Shown piece after piece: positions 1-5,823 of a stretch of 11,651 bases of DNA. The first letter of the stretch is position 1, and the number at the start of each line of letters is the position of its first letter. The notes below the pieces were generated by a model, which saw nothing but the letters and a program-made list of their open reading frames with translations, did no database searches and was not told the origin of the DNA. The DNA is from an uncultured Alphaproteobacteria bacterium (GTDB lineage: Bacteria; Pseudomonadota; Alphaproteobacteria; RF32; CAG-239): contig CAJUAK010000021.1 of the NCBI GenBank assembly GCA_910584385.1, positions 1 to 11,651 of the forward strand, written 5' to 3'. The position numbers and the translations under genes were made by a program.

Positions 1-52
1 CACCTAAAAGGTGCCTTTCCGTAGAACCACGGGTTTACCCGTGGATATCTAT
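1..52. repeat. Left copy of 52-bp terminal inverted repeat with two hairpins
   Basis: This stretch is the exact reverse complement of 11599-11650 at the other end of the window. It holds two hairpins: CACCT/AGGTG at 1-13 with loop AAA, and the strong CCACGGGT-TT-ACCCGTGG at 27-44. Identity stops abruptly at base 52, where unique sequence begins. Hairpin-tipped ends without coding sequence fit the end of an IS200/IS605-type or REP-like element, or a MITE. No transposase is visible, so the family assignment is inference. Confidence 0.8.
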
Positions 53-64
53 TTATATTTCCTG

Positions 65-116
65 AACCCCGCCATGAAGGCAGGGTTTCTTTATATCTGG
101 TCGGGATGAAAGGATT
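65..116 (-). pseudogene. Truncated tRNA-Pro 3' end plus duplicated terminator
   Basis: These 52 bases match 248-299 with only three differences. Read on the minus strand, the copy holds the last part of the T-arm, the 3' acceptor strand, the discriminator A and CCA (98-116), followed by the hairpin terminator (65-83 region, AACCC.GCC paired with GGC.GGGTT). The body and 5' half of a tRNA are absent next to it, so it cannot make a tRNA. It is either the remnant of a second tRNA-Pro gene or the target-site copy left by integration or recombination at the tRNA 3' end. Confidence 0.75.
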
Positions 117-246
117 ACTTTCATTGCATTCAAATTGCACAGGCGCTCATCAGCTTCGCTGACCGGCGTTCTTCCGCCCGCCTTTCGCTGGTGGGCGAAC
201 CTTCTTCCCGAAGGTTCGAACCTTTTCCCTTAAATAAAATATAAAG
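117..246. other. Hairpin-rich spacer between the two tRNA 3' ends
   Basis: No ORF is supported here. Three hairpins lie close together: TCAGC-TTC-GCTGA (150-162), an 8-bp stem CGCCCGCC/GGTGGGCG (175-182 with 190-197, one G-T pair), and a perfect 8-bp stem GAACCTTC/GAAGGTTC (197-204 with 210-217). The segment is clearly more GC-rich than its surroundings. On the minus strand a T-arm-like GAAGGTTCG lies near the third hairpin and AATCCTTTC near 108-116, so this may be an insertion that split a tRNA T-arm. It could instead be a small structured RNA or a decayed element; I cannot decide. Confidence 0.45.
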
Positions 247-272
247 AAACCCCGCCATAAAGGCAGGGTTTC
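247..272 (-). terminator. Rho-independent terminator of tRNA-Pro
   Basis: The stem AAACCCCGCC (247-256) pairs with GGCAGGGTTT (262-271) around the loop ATAAA, with one C-A mismatch. On the minus strand it lies just after the tRNA CCA and is followed by TCTTTAT. On the plus strand it is followed by a similar T-rich run. A near-identical hairpin recurs at 65-83. Confidence 0.75.
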
Positions 273-280
273 TTTATATA

Positions 281-357
281 TGGTCGGGACGAAAGGATTC
301 GAACCTTCGACTTCTTGCTCCCAAAGCAAGCGCTCTACCAGACTGAACTACGTCCCG
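281..357 (-). tRNA. tRNA-Pro (anticodon UGG), CCA encoded
   Basis: The minus strand folds as a complete cloverleaf. The 7-bp acceptor stem is CGGGACG/CGTCCCG, the D-stem GTTC/GAGC, and the anticodon stem CTTGC/GCAAG with loop TTTGGGA, giving anticodon TGG. The variable loop is short and the T-arm is GAAGG-TTCGAAT-CCTTT. The discriminator A and CCA are genome-encoded (281-284). UGG can read all four CCN codons by wobble. The gene is flanked on both sides by partial copies of itself, and the prolyl-tRNA synthetase gene lies about 2.4 kb away. Confidence 0.97.
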
Positions 358-377
358 ATTAAAATAATATTCTTCCT

Positions 378-430
378 AAAGCAAGCGCGGAACTCGCGGC
401 CGGCGTCCGGTCAGACTGAACTACGTCCCG
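378..430 (-). pseudogene. tRNA-Pro 5'-half pseudogene, copy 1
   Basis: On the minus strand this begins with the true acceptor 5' strand and D-arm start of the tRNA and ends with the anticodon-arm 5' strand CGCTTGCTTT. Between them, eight D-arm bases are replaced by 26 GC-rich bases. No anticodon 3' strand, T-arm or acceptor 3' strand follows, so no functional tRNA can form. A second copy in the same register occupies 451-503. Confidence 0.65.
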
Positions 431-450
431 ATTAAAATAATATTCTTCCT

Positions 451-503
451 AAAGCAAGCGCGGAACTCGCGGCCGGCGTCCGGTCAGACTGAACTGCGTC
501 CCG
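451..503 (-). pseudogene. tRNA-Pro 5'-half pseudogene, copy 2
   Basis: This is the same tRNA 5'-half fragment as at 378-430, shifted by exactly 73 bases. It has one substitution in the acceptor/D region (TGCGTCCCG instead of TACGTCCCG). A further decayed fragment (AAAGCAAGCG followed by TTCAGGCTGAAC) lies at about 524-545, where the GC-rich insert is missing. Confidence 0.6.
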
Positions 504-618
504 ATTAAAATAGTACTTTTCCCAAAGCAAGCGTTCAGGCTGAACAACACTTCTTCTATATAACGGCATATTCTTAAATGCAAGCAAAAAATGAAATATA
601 AAATGATGCTTTTAATAA

Positions 619-1299
619 TTATATGATTTTGCTCAAAATATATTTTATCAGTTCCAGATTTTTTTCCGGAGCCGTCTGCCAGAAATTTTGATACTGCTGC
701 CAATGGTTATCAATACCCGGGTTATCGCTTATAATGCGCAAGCTTAAAAAGGGAATTTTATAAATATGGCAAACCTGTGCTATTGCGGCAGATTCCATAT
801 CTACGGCCAAAGCTTCGGAAAAATTGCTTTTAATATTTTCCAAATCTTTTGCATCGCTTATAAATTTATCGCCGCTGCAAATTAGCCCGGTATGAATATT
901 TTCATGTTCAGGTAAAACTTTCAGCAACTTTTCATGTGCCGAAAAACGGGCAGGGAGCCCTTGAATCTGTCCATATTCATTTCCTTCGCCGCACCAAACG
1001 TCATGATAAACAGTTTCTGTTCCGGCGACAATATCCAATACCTTGCACTGTGAAGAAATGCCTCCGGCCAGTCCGCTGTTAAGAATATAATCCGGTTTAA
1101 AATTTTTGATGAGTTCACAAGCCGCTACCGCAGCACAGACTTTCCCAATTCCGGATTTCATCAAAATAATGTTTTTGTTGCCCAAGCTTCCTTTTGTGAA
1201 AAAAAGGCCGTTAATTTCTTCTGTATGCGTTTGCTCAAGAATGTCTTTTAGTAAGTTAAATTCAGATTCCATCGCAACAATAATGCCAATCGTAACCAT
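619..1299 (-). CDS. mtnN: 5'-methylthioadenosine/S-adenosylhomocysteine nucleosidase
   Basis: This cytosolic enzyme cleaves the glycosidic bond of 5'-methylthioadenosine and S-adenosylhomocysteine, releasing adenine. It serves methionine salvage, the activated methyl cycle and, in some bacteria, autoinducer-2 synthesis. At 226 aa it has the family length. The N-terminus MVTIGIIVAMESEF carries the catalytic-region Glu (E13, matching E. coli E12). The motif AVDMESAAIAQ (165-175) contains the ribose-binding Met-Glu pair (M168, E169), and IISDN holds the catalytic Asp (D192); the 23-residue E-to-D spacing equals that of E. coli MtnN. The SD GAGGA sits five bases before the ATG. The gene stands alone and is divergent from the lipoprotein gene. 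No clear terminator is visible downstream (535-618). Confidence 0.95.
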   Translation of the reverse strand: MVTIGIIVAMESEFNLLKDILEQTHTEEINGLFFTKGSLGNKNIILMKSGIGKVCAAVAACELIKNFKPDYILNSGLAGGISSQCKVLDIVAGTETVYHDVWCGEGNEYGQIQGLPARFSAHEKLLKVLPEHENIHTGLICSGDKFISDAKDLENIKSNFSEALAVDMESAAIAQVCHIYKIPFLSLRIISDNPGIDNHWQQYQNFWQTAPEKNLELIKYILSKII

Positions 1300-1416
1300 T
1301 ATATCCTCATGTCGGTTTAGCTTTTTGATATCCTAACCAATCATTGGAAAAAGTCAATTACAAGTAAAAAATAACTTGAGAATGCTGGAAAACTATGGTA
1401 CACAAAAAGAAACTTT
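1300..1416. promoter_or_regulatory. Divergent intergenic region between mtnN and lipoprotein gene
   Basis: These 117 bases must contain the promoters for both divergent genes. The only symmetrical element seen is a perfect CCAAT-C-ATTGG dyad at 1337-1347, which could be an operator or chance in AT-rich DNA. I could not place convincing -35/-10 pairs. Confidence 0.3.
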
Positions 1417-2031
1417 ATGATTATGAGAAAAACTGTATTTTTATTGCTGGTTATTGCCGCTGGTCTATTATTAACAGCTTGTGGCAAAGAAAATGACCCT
1501 ATCGGGGAAGGTGAGGAATTTGCGGAAAATCTGCTTTTATATAAGCGCTCCGGCAGAATTCTTAAAACCTATGATGTTTCCATGCGGCTTGATTTGCCTT
1601 ATCCGTTCAAGCATTATGTTTTGCGGATGGATAACGGCGACAACCTCTATGTTTGGAAAGGAAAACTGGATTATGAACTAAGGCCTGGCGATTATATCAA
1701 ATATAGCGTTTATAAGGCTGTTCCCAATGAGGTCTATTCAATCAACGATGTTGTCCTTTCCAGAGGAGAGGAGGAGCCCCGGCCCGCATCCCGGGGGCTG
1801 ATAACCTCGGATTTGATTGAAACGGAAATTACGGATATGTTCATGATGAAGGTTCGATATTCCATTCCTTTTGTCGGCATAGACAGCTGGTTTATCGAAA
1901 CGGCGGAAGGAAGGCTGATTTACATCAAGGATATGGATTTAAAAATCCGTCCCCGTATTGGCGATCGTATAAAATATACAACATTTACATTATTTCCGAA
2001 CGAAATTGTGGATTTGTATATTATCCGTTAG
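1417..2031 (+). CDS. Putative lipoprotein with internal duplication
   Basis: I do not recognise a named family. The first 22 residues form a lipoprotein signal peptide: a basic start, a hydrophobic run and the lipobox LTAC, with the lipidated Cys at position 22. The mature part should be anchored to a membrane facing the periplasm. It contains two related halves of roughly 65-75 residues (about 46-112 and 128-203). Both share the pattern 'PF...aromatic...hydrophobic strand...RP..GD.IKY...F/Y...PNE(V/I)', which suggests a duplicated beta-rich domain. The start could also be the Met two codons later (1423); neither has a strong SD. A perfect palindromic terminator follows at once. The duplication is seen in the sequence; any function would be a guess. 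Confidence 0.8.
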   Translation: MIMRKTVFLLLVIAAGLLLTACGKENDPIGEGEEFAENLLLYKRSGRILKTYDVSMRLDLPYPFKHYVLRMDNGDNLYVWKGKLDYELRPGDYIKYSVYKAVPNEVYSINDVVLSRGEEEPRPASRGLITSDLIETEITDMFMMKVRYSIPFVGIDSWFIETAEGRLIYIKDMDLKIRPRIGDRIKYTTFTLFPNEIVDLYIIR

Positions 2032-2058
2032 AAAAGCTGCCTTAAGGCAGCTTTTTTT
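2032..2058 (+). terminator. Rho-independent terminator after lipoprotein gene
   Basis: A perfect 24-base palindrome (AAAAGCTGCC-TTAA-GGCAGCTTTT) starts directly after the TAG stop and runs into seven T residues. Confidence 0.92.
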
Positions 2059-2115
2059 ATATTGCATTATAGTCGGAATTATGATAGTATAAAACTGATT
2101 TCAAATATATTTTGT

Positions 2116-2163
2116 CTATTATTTTAACTTTTATCTTCCTTTTGAGGAATGTTAAAATAATAG
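2116..2163 (+). promoter_or_regulatory. Long AT-rich inverted repeat upstream of the 152-aa gene
   Basis: CTATTATTTTAAC (2116-2128) is the exact reverse complement of 2151-2163. Between the arms a second short pairing, TTCC/GGAA, extends the hairpin. It ends 26 bases before the start codon at 2190 and has no following T-run, so it does not look like a terminator. It could be a leader hairpin controlling translation, a dyad operator or a tiny repeat element. The exact 13-bp symmetry is seen; the role is inferred. Confidence 0.55.
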
Positions 2164-2189
2164 CATTCACCCTCAAAACTAAGTAGAAA

Positions 2190-2648
2190 ATGAAAAGATC
2201 AGAAGAATTCGCAGCAATCCTCAACGGCCAACTCGACGACAACTTCCTCGCAACCCGCGGTATCTGTGAAGTACACCAACGTGAACTGCTGGAAAAGCAT
2301 CCGGAGCTGTTTTGGGAAATTGCCCCAAAACTCAAAAGGATTGCTTCTTCAATCCTGATGGACATCGTACAAGACTATCCCGAACATATTGAGGTTATCT
2401 TCACGCGATGCCTGCCGGAAGACGTACAGCTCGCGTTTGTGGAGAACTATCCGGAATATGTTGCCGAATACCTGGAAACGCTTCAGGGAGCCTTGAGCGA
2501 CAATCGCGGCGCTTATCTCTGTAAAGATGCGGAGGACTTGTACTTCGAATTTCGGGAAGAAGACCCTTCTCTTCCGATGATACCGACCCTTCCAAGAGCC
2601 GGAAAAAGTACATACAGCCCGTTCGCAGCCTTCTTTGCCGGAAGATAA
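2190..2648 (+). CDS. Hypothetical soluble protein, 152 aa
   Basis: No family is recognised. The protein is acidic, has no signal peptide or membrane segment, and looks mainly helical. The middle (about 30-100) shows a loose repeated pattern of short helices carrying 'HPELFWEI', 'YPEHIEVIF' and 'YPEYVAEYL', which could be a small helical-repeat fold. The C-terminus is Pro-rich and ends in FAAFFAGR. Its base use is more GC-rich, with many C-ending codons, unlike neighbouring genes. The SD is weak (AAGTAGAAA before ATG). A long inverted repeat lies just upstream and a strong terminator follows. Composition and isolation may point to recent acquisition. Confidence 0.65.
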   Translation: MKRSEEFAAILNGQLDDNFLATRGICEVHQRELLEKHPELFWEIAPKLKRIASSILMDIVQDYPEHIEVIFTRCLPEDVQLAFVENYPEYVAEYLETLQGALSDNRGAYLCKDAEDLYFEFREEDPSLPMIPTLPRAGKSTYSPFAAFFAGR

Positions 2649-2664
2649 AAGGAAAACAAAAAAG

Positions 2665-2696
2665 AAAAGGCTTGGTTTGCAAAAACCAAGCCTTTT
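2665..2696. terminator. Bidirectional terminator between 152-aa gene and proS
   Basis: The perfect 14-bp stem AAAAGGCTTGGTTT/AAACCAAGCCTTTT has loop GCAA. It lies between two convergent genes, with A/T runs on both sides, so it can end transcription of both. Confidence 0.92.
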
Positions 2697-2715
2697 CGCT
2701 ATTTAAAATAAAATT

Positions 2716-4236
2716 TTAATAGCTTTTGGCGTAAATGACATCCAGCGTCGCGCCCTTCTTGCCGGTCAGCAGGCATTCGCCTTCCGTGCCGCTTTGGTCA
2801 AAGGGCAGGCAGCGAATGGTGATTTTCATTGCTTTGAGCAGCTCTTCGCTGTTTTCATCGCCGCACCATTTGCCGCGGACAAATGCGACCTTGCCTTGTT
2901 TGCCATCTTCAATCCATTCATTGGGGCTGGTAAAATAAGTTTTGAACTCTTCAGCCGTTTTAATGTCTGTCCGGATATTGTCATTTAAACGTTTTTGAGC
3001 TTTTTCAAACATTTCTTTTTGAATTTTTTCCAGCCGTGAAGATATTGTTTGTGAGAAATCTTCAACGCCGACCACATGCTTGCCTTCCGGAGTGTTAAGT
3101 TTGATTCTTTCCCGAACCATGACATTGCCGCCTTCCAAATCGCGAACGCCGATTTCGCAGATAATCGGAGCGCCTTTGCGTGTCCATTCCCAGAATTTAT
3201 CCGTTGAGTTTTTATCCCTTTTATCCACTTTGATGCGGATTTTTTCGCCAAACGGCGTTTCTGATTTAATTCTGGAGGTTATCTTGCCGATATAATCCAT
3301 AATCCTTTGTTCATCTTCAGGTTTCTTAACCATCGGAATGAACACAACCTGATAGGGGGCAATCCTTGGCGGAACAACCATGCCTTCATCATCGGCATGA
3401 GTCATAATCAAACCGCCGATGAGGCGCGTCGAAACGCCCCAGGATGTCGTATAGGCGTATTCTTGCTGGTTTTGTTTGTTAACAAAAGAAATATTTGCAG
3501 CTTTTGCAAAATTCTGCCCTAAGAAGTGCGAAGTTCCGGCTTGCAGGGCTTTGCCGTCCTGCATCATGGCTTCGATACAATAAGTGTCGATGGCGCCGGG
3601 GAATTTTTCGTGCTCGGGTTTGCGTCCCGGAATAACCGGCATGGCAAGGACTTCTTCCGAAACTTTTTTATAAACGTCCAGCATCCGGATTGTTTCTTCT
3701 TCGGCTTCTTTTGCATTAGAGTGAGCCGTGTGTCCTTCCTGCCATAAAAATTCGCGTGTGCGCAAAAACAGGCGCGGGCGCATTTCCCAGCGGACAACAT
3801 TTGCCCATTGGTTAATTAAAACCGGCAAATCCCGGTAAGATTTTACCCATTTGGAAAAAGCATCGGCAATAATTGCCTCGGAGGTTGGGCGGACAATTAA
3901 AGGTTCATCCAGCGGGGAGGCAGGAACCAGTTTGCCGTCTTTTTGTTCGAGGCGGGAATGAGTGACCACAGCCATTTCTTTGGCAAAACCCTCCACATGT
4001 TCGGCTTCTTTTTGAAAAAAGGAAAGGGGAATGAACATTGGAAAATAACAGTTTTCATGATCTGTCTCTTTAATTTCCTCGTCCAAAGCGTCTTTGATTT
4101 TTTCCCAGATGCCGTATCCCCAGGGCTTTATCACCATACATCCCGGAGAAGATGAGTTTTCAGCCATATCAGCTTCAGAAATTACATTTTGGTACCATTC
4201 GGGATAATTATCCCCGCGTTTATTTTTCAATGCCAT
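2716..4236 (-). CDS. proS: Prolyl-tRNA synthetase, archaeal/eukaryote-like (type 3)
   Basis: This class II aminoacyl-tRNA synthetase charges tRNA-Pro with proline in the cytosol. Its 506 aa and architecture fit the archaeal/eukaryote-like ProRS, which lacks the bacterial editing insertion. It has an N-terminal catalytic core with RPTSE (116-120), motif 2 RWEMRPRLFLRTREFLWQ (149-166) and motif 3 GLIMTHADDEG..PPR (275-291). An anticodon-binding domain follows, then a C-terminal domain ending in the typical Tyr (YAKSY). In the zinc-binding C-terminal domain only two of the four expected Cys are apparent (C458 and C488, plus an extra C476), so zinc binding may be lost. The SD AAGGA lies nine bases before the ATG. 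Its cognate tRNA-Pro is about 2.4 kb away. Many proteobacteria use the bacterial-type enzyme, so transfer is possible. Confidence 0.96.
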   Translation of the reverse strand: MALKNKRGDNYPEWYQNVISEADMAENSSSPGCMVIKPWGYGIWEKIKDALDEEIKETDHENCYFPMFIPLSFFQKEAEHVEGFAKEMAVVTHSRLEQKDGKLVPASPLDEPLIVRPTSEAIIADAFSKWVKSYRDLPVLINQWANVVRWEMRPRLFLRTREFLWQEGHTAHSNAKEAEEETIRMLDVYKKVSEEVLAMPVIPGRKPEHEKFPGAIDTYCIEAMMQDGKALQAGTSHFLGQNFAKAANISFVNKQNQQEYAYTTSWGVSTRLIGGLIMTHADDEGMVVPPRIAPYQVVFIPMVKKPEDEQRIMDYIGKITSRIKSETPFGEKIRIKVDKRDKNSTDKFWEWTRKGAPIICEIGVRDLEGGNVMVRERIKLNTPEGKHVVGVEDFSQTISSRLEKIQKEMFEKAQKRLNDNIRTDIKTAEEFKTYFTSPNEWIEDGKQGKVAFVRGKWCGDENSEELLKAMKITIRCLPFDQSGTEGECLLTGKKGATLDVIYAKSY

Positions 4237-4401
4237 TTTTTTATTCCTTCATAACGTAACGAAAAGTCCACGCCCCCAATGGCGCAGACACGGCAGACAA
4301 TTTAACAGAATAAAAAATATTTGCAATTAAAAAACTTTACAAAAAATAAAAGGTAATGTATCAAATGATTAACAAATTACTATTTATAAATTAAATACGC
4401 C

Positions 4402-4716
4402 ATGGAAAAATATCTATTATTAGGGATGTTGCCTTTTGTCTGGGAAAGCGTTCACTTCTGTGTCGCGCTGTTCTCGGGAAACGCAACAGGGAAGCATTTA
4501 TTGTTTCTTTTATTACTGGGGAGTGTTGTCGTCATAACGGGACAATCTGTGCCGGAAGAATATGGTTTGCTCTTAATTTCCCTTATTTACAGCGTCTATG
4601 TAAGTTATTTCATAAGCAAATCCTGTGAAAAACGTGAGCAGTCATATTTTGACGCAGCCTATATGCTGGTTTCTCCCATATTGCTGACAATGCTCATCTT
4701 TGGAGGATCGATATAA
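4402..4716 (+). CDS. Small integral membrane protein, unknown function
   Basis: This 104-aa protein has about three or four hydrophobic segments (roughly residues 4-24, 32-47, 55-73 and 86-101), and no family is recognised. It contains Cys at 20 and 75 and little soluble sequence. No SD is visible before the ATG (ATACGCC precedes it), so translation may be leaderless or weak. The terminator that follows directly, overlapping the stop region, supports it as a real transcription unit. The 165 bases upstream, shared with divergent proS, are very AT-rich and must contain the promoters. Confidence 0.6.
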   Translation: MEKYLLLGMLPFVWESVHFCVALFSGNATGKHLLFLLLLGSVVVITGQSVPEEYGLLLISLIYSVYVSYFISKSCEKREQSYFDAAYMLVSPILLTMLIFGGSI

Positions 4717-4748
4717 AAAACGGCAACCTTTCAGGCTGCCGTTTTTTT
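4715..4748. terminator. Bidirectional terminator between two convergent genes
   Basis: AAAAAACGGCA.CC pairs with GG.TGCCGTTTTTT around a small TTTCA loop. It has A- and T-runs on either side and sits between the stop codons of the genes at 4402-4716 and 4758-5264. Confidence 0.9.
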
Positions 4749-4757
4749 GCGTAAGGC

Positions 4758-5264
4758 TTAGTCCAGAATTTCCCGGATTTCTTTCAAAGCTTTCCGGTCT
4801 GCTTTGTTTTCTTTGGCTTGCATCATGAGGTCTTTGTTGGCCATGCGGTGTTTTTGAATCAGCTGCTGCTTTTCCTGCAGTTGCTTTTCGGCCAAATTTT
4901 TATTTTCCATCGCCTGGTTTTTCAGAGCCTCTTTTTGCGGGGCGCTGAAATCGGACTTGTCGATTTTTTTGAGGGCTTTTTGATAGTCTTCATTAATTTC
5001 AGACATTTCTTCTTGCATTTTCTTGTCTGACTTCATCATTTTTTTATTTTTTTTCATCATGCCTTTGGCGCAGCCGCAGTCTTTTTTGCCTTTGCATTTG
5101 CAATCAGGTACGGCAACGATTTCTTCATCGACTTCAACCACCTCGATAACTTCCGCCGGAGCGTTCTTGGAAGTGGAATTTTTACGTTGTGCTTGCGCAT
5201 CGCCCATGCCGAATATTAATACGGCAGCAGGAAGGATGCCTAATAACAAAGATGCTTTTTTCAT
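4758..5264 (-). CDS. Exported Lys/Glu-rich protein with CKC...CGC motif
   Basis: No named family is recognised. Starting at the ATG at 5264, chosen because AGAAAGG precedes it and the signal peptide then begins properly, the protein is 168 aa. It has a Sec signal peptide (about 1-25, MKKASLLLG...GDAQA|Q), an acidic segment (35-52), a compact four-Cys motif CKCKGKKDCGC (55-65) followed by a Met/Lys stretch, and then a long highly charged helix (about 80-165) likely to form a coiled coil. The Cys and Met cluster suggests periplasmic metal binding, perhaps like small CpxP/Spy-type periplasmic helical proteins, but I see no clear LTxxQ repeat. Upstream in-frame codons to 5312 encode a non-signal-like extension and are rejected. 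Confidence 0.75.
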   Translation of the reverse strand: MKKASLLLGILPAAVLIFGMGDAQAQRKNSTSKNAPAEVIEVVEVDEEIVAVPDCKCKGKKDCGCAKGMMKKNKKMMKSDKKMQEEMSEINEDYQKALKKIDKSDFSAPQKEALKNQAMENKNLAEKQLQEKQQLIQKHRMANKDLMMQAKENKADRKALKEIREILD

Positions 5265-5509
5265 TTTTGGAACCTTTCTGATTAAATATTTATCATTCAG
5301 TGAAATAATCATCGTTAAATAAAAAACAACACCGGCAAATAAAATCTTGCAAATTAAAATGAATGGGATAAGCTCAAAACATAACTAAATGCTGTGGTTT
5401 AAGGGCAGATTCTTTTATAAAATTGTTGATACCAATTTGTATTGGCAATAACAGTTCCCACATAAGATAGTTATATATGTAACAACCTGTTTTATAAAGG
5501 AATTGGAAA
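5265..5509. promoter_or_regulatory. Intergenic region and likely long cspA leader
   Basis: No gene is seen in these 245 AT-rich bases. They separate the divergent exported-protein gene from cspA. A hairpin CCAAT-TTGT-ATTGG lies at 5432-5445 and an imperfect dyad GTTATATATGTAAC at about 5470-5483. Cold-shock mRNAs often carry long structured 5' leaders, so part of this may be transcribed; that is inference. AAAGGA near the cspA ATG is a reasonable SD. Confidence 0.35.
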
Positions 5510-5713
5510 ATGGCAACAGGAACCGTTAAATGGTTTAACAACAAAAAAGGTTATGGCTTTATTGCTCCTGATGAAGGCGGAAATGACGTATTCGTTCATA
5601 TTTCAGCCGTTCAGCAAGCCGGAATGAAAAGCTTGCGCGAAGGTGCAAAAATCAGTTATGAGCTGATGGAAGAAAGAGGCAAAACCGTTGCCGGAAATTT
5701 GAAAGCTGAATAA
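5510..5713 (+). CDS. cspA: Cold-shock domain protein (CspA family)
   Basis: This 67-aa protein is a single cold-shock (OB-fold) domain that binds single-stranded RNA or DNA and acts as an RNA chaperone in the cytoplasm. RNP1 is KGYGFI (13-18) and RNP2 is VFVHI (27-31), with the conserved start GTVKWFN. The stretch PDEGGNDVFVHISAVQQAGM resembles alphaproteobacterial CspA proteins and is the best lineage hint in the window. The SD AAAGGA precedes the ATG with suitable spacing. The gene is monocistronic, closed by its own strong terminator. Whether it is cold-induced or constitutive cannot be told from sequence; the long AT-rich upstream region allows leader-based control. Confidence 0.96.
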   Translation: MATGTVKWFNNKKGYGFIAPDEGGNDVFVHISAVQQAGMKSLREGAKISYELMEERGKTVAGNLKAE

Positions 5714-5729
5714 GCCAGACAATTGAAAA

Positions 5730-5758
5730 ATACCGCCTTTAAGGCGGTATTTTTTTTA
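5730..5758 (+). terminator. Rho-independent terminator after cspA
   Basis: ATACCGCC pairs with GGCGGTAT around a TTTAA-type loop, followed by an uninterrupted run of T residues, 17 bases after the cspA stop. Confidence 0.93.
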
Positions 5759-5823
5759 GATTAGCGGTTGATTTTAATTTAAAAATAGTATATCTTGAAT
5801 ACAAAGAAAATTATTTGAGAGAT

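Larger units (their letters stand above)
341..533. repeat. 73-bp tandem repeat built from tRNA-Pro 5' fragments
   Basis: Two copies of a 73-bp unit (341-413 and 414-486) are essentially identical. A third partial copy (487-533) has about five differences over 47 bases. The first unit begins inside the 5' end of the functional tRNA-Pro. Each unit contains the tRNA 5' acceptor/D-arm piece (GACTGAACTACGTCCCG), an AT-rich flank, the anticodon-arm piece AAAGCAAGCG, and 26 GC-rich bases where the tRNA D-arm (CTCTACCA) should be. The structure suggests repeated unequal recombination at this locus. Confidence 0.9.

Noticed and set aside
341..533. CRISPR-like array from the regular 73-bp periodicity
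   Set aside because: Units are directly abutting and identical throughout, with no variable spacers, and they derive from tRNA sequence; no cas genes are present.
449..703. 84-aa minus-strand ORF
   Set aside because: It runs from the tRNA-derived repeats into the 3' end of mtnN in another frame, with no SD and no protein-like features.
2401..2682. 93-aa minus-strand ORF opposite the 152-aa gene
   Set aside because: It spans the terminator hairpin and has a low-complexity Arg/Pro/Ser-rich composition typical of an antisense shadow.
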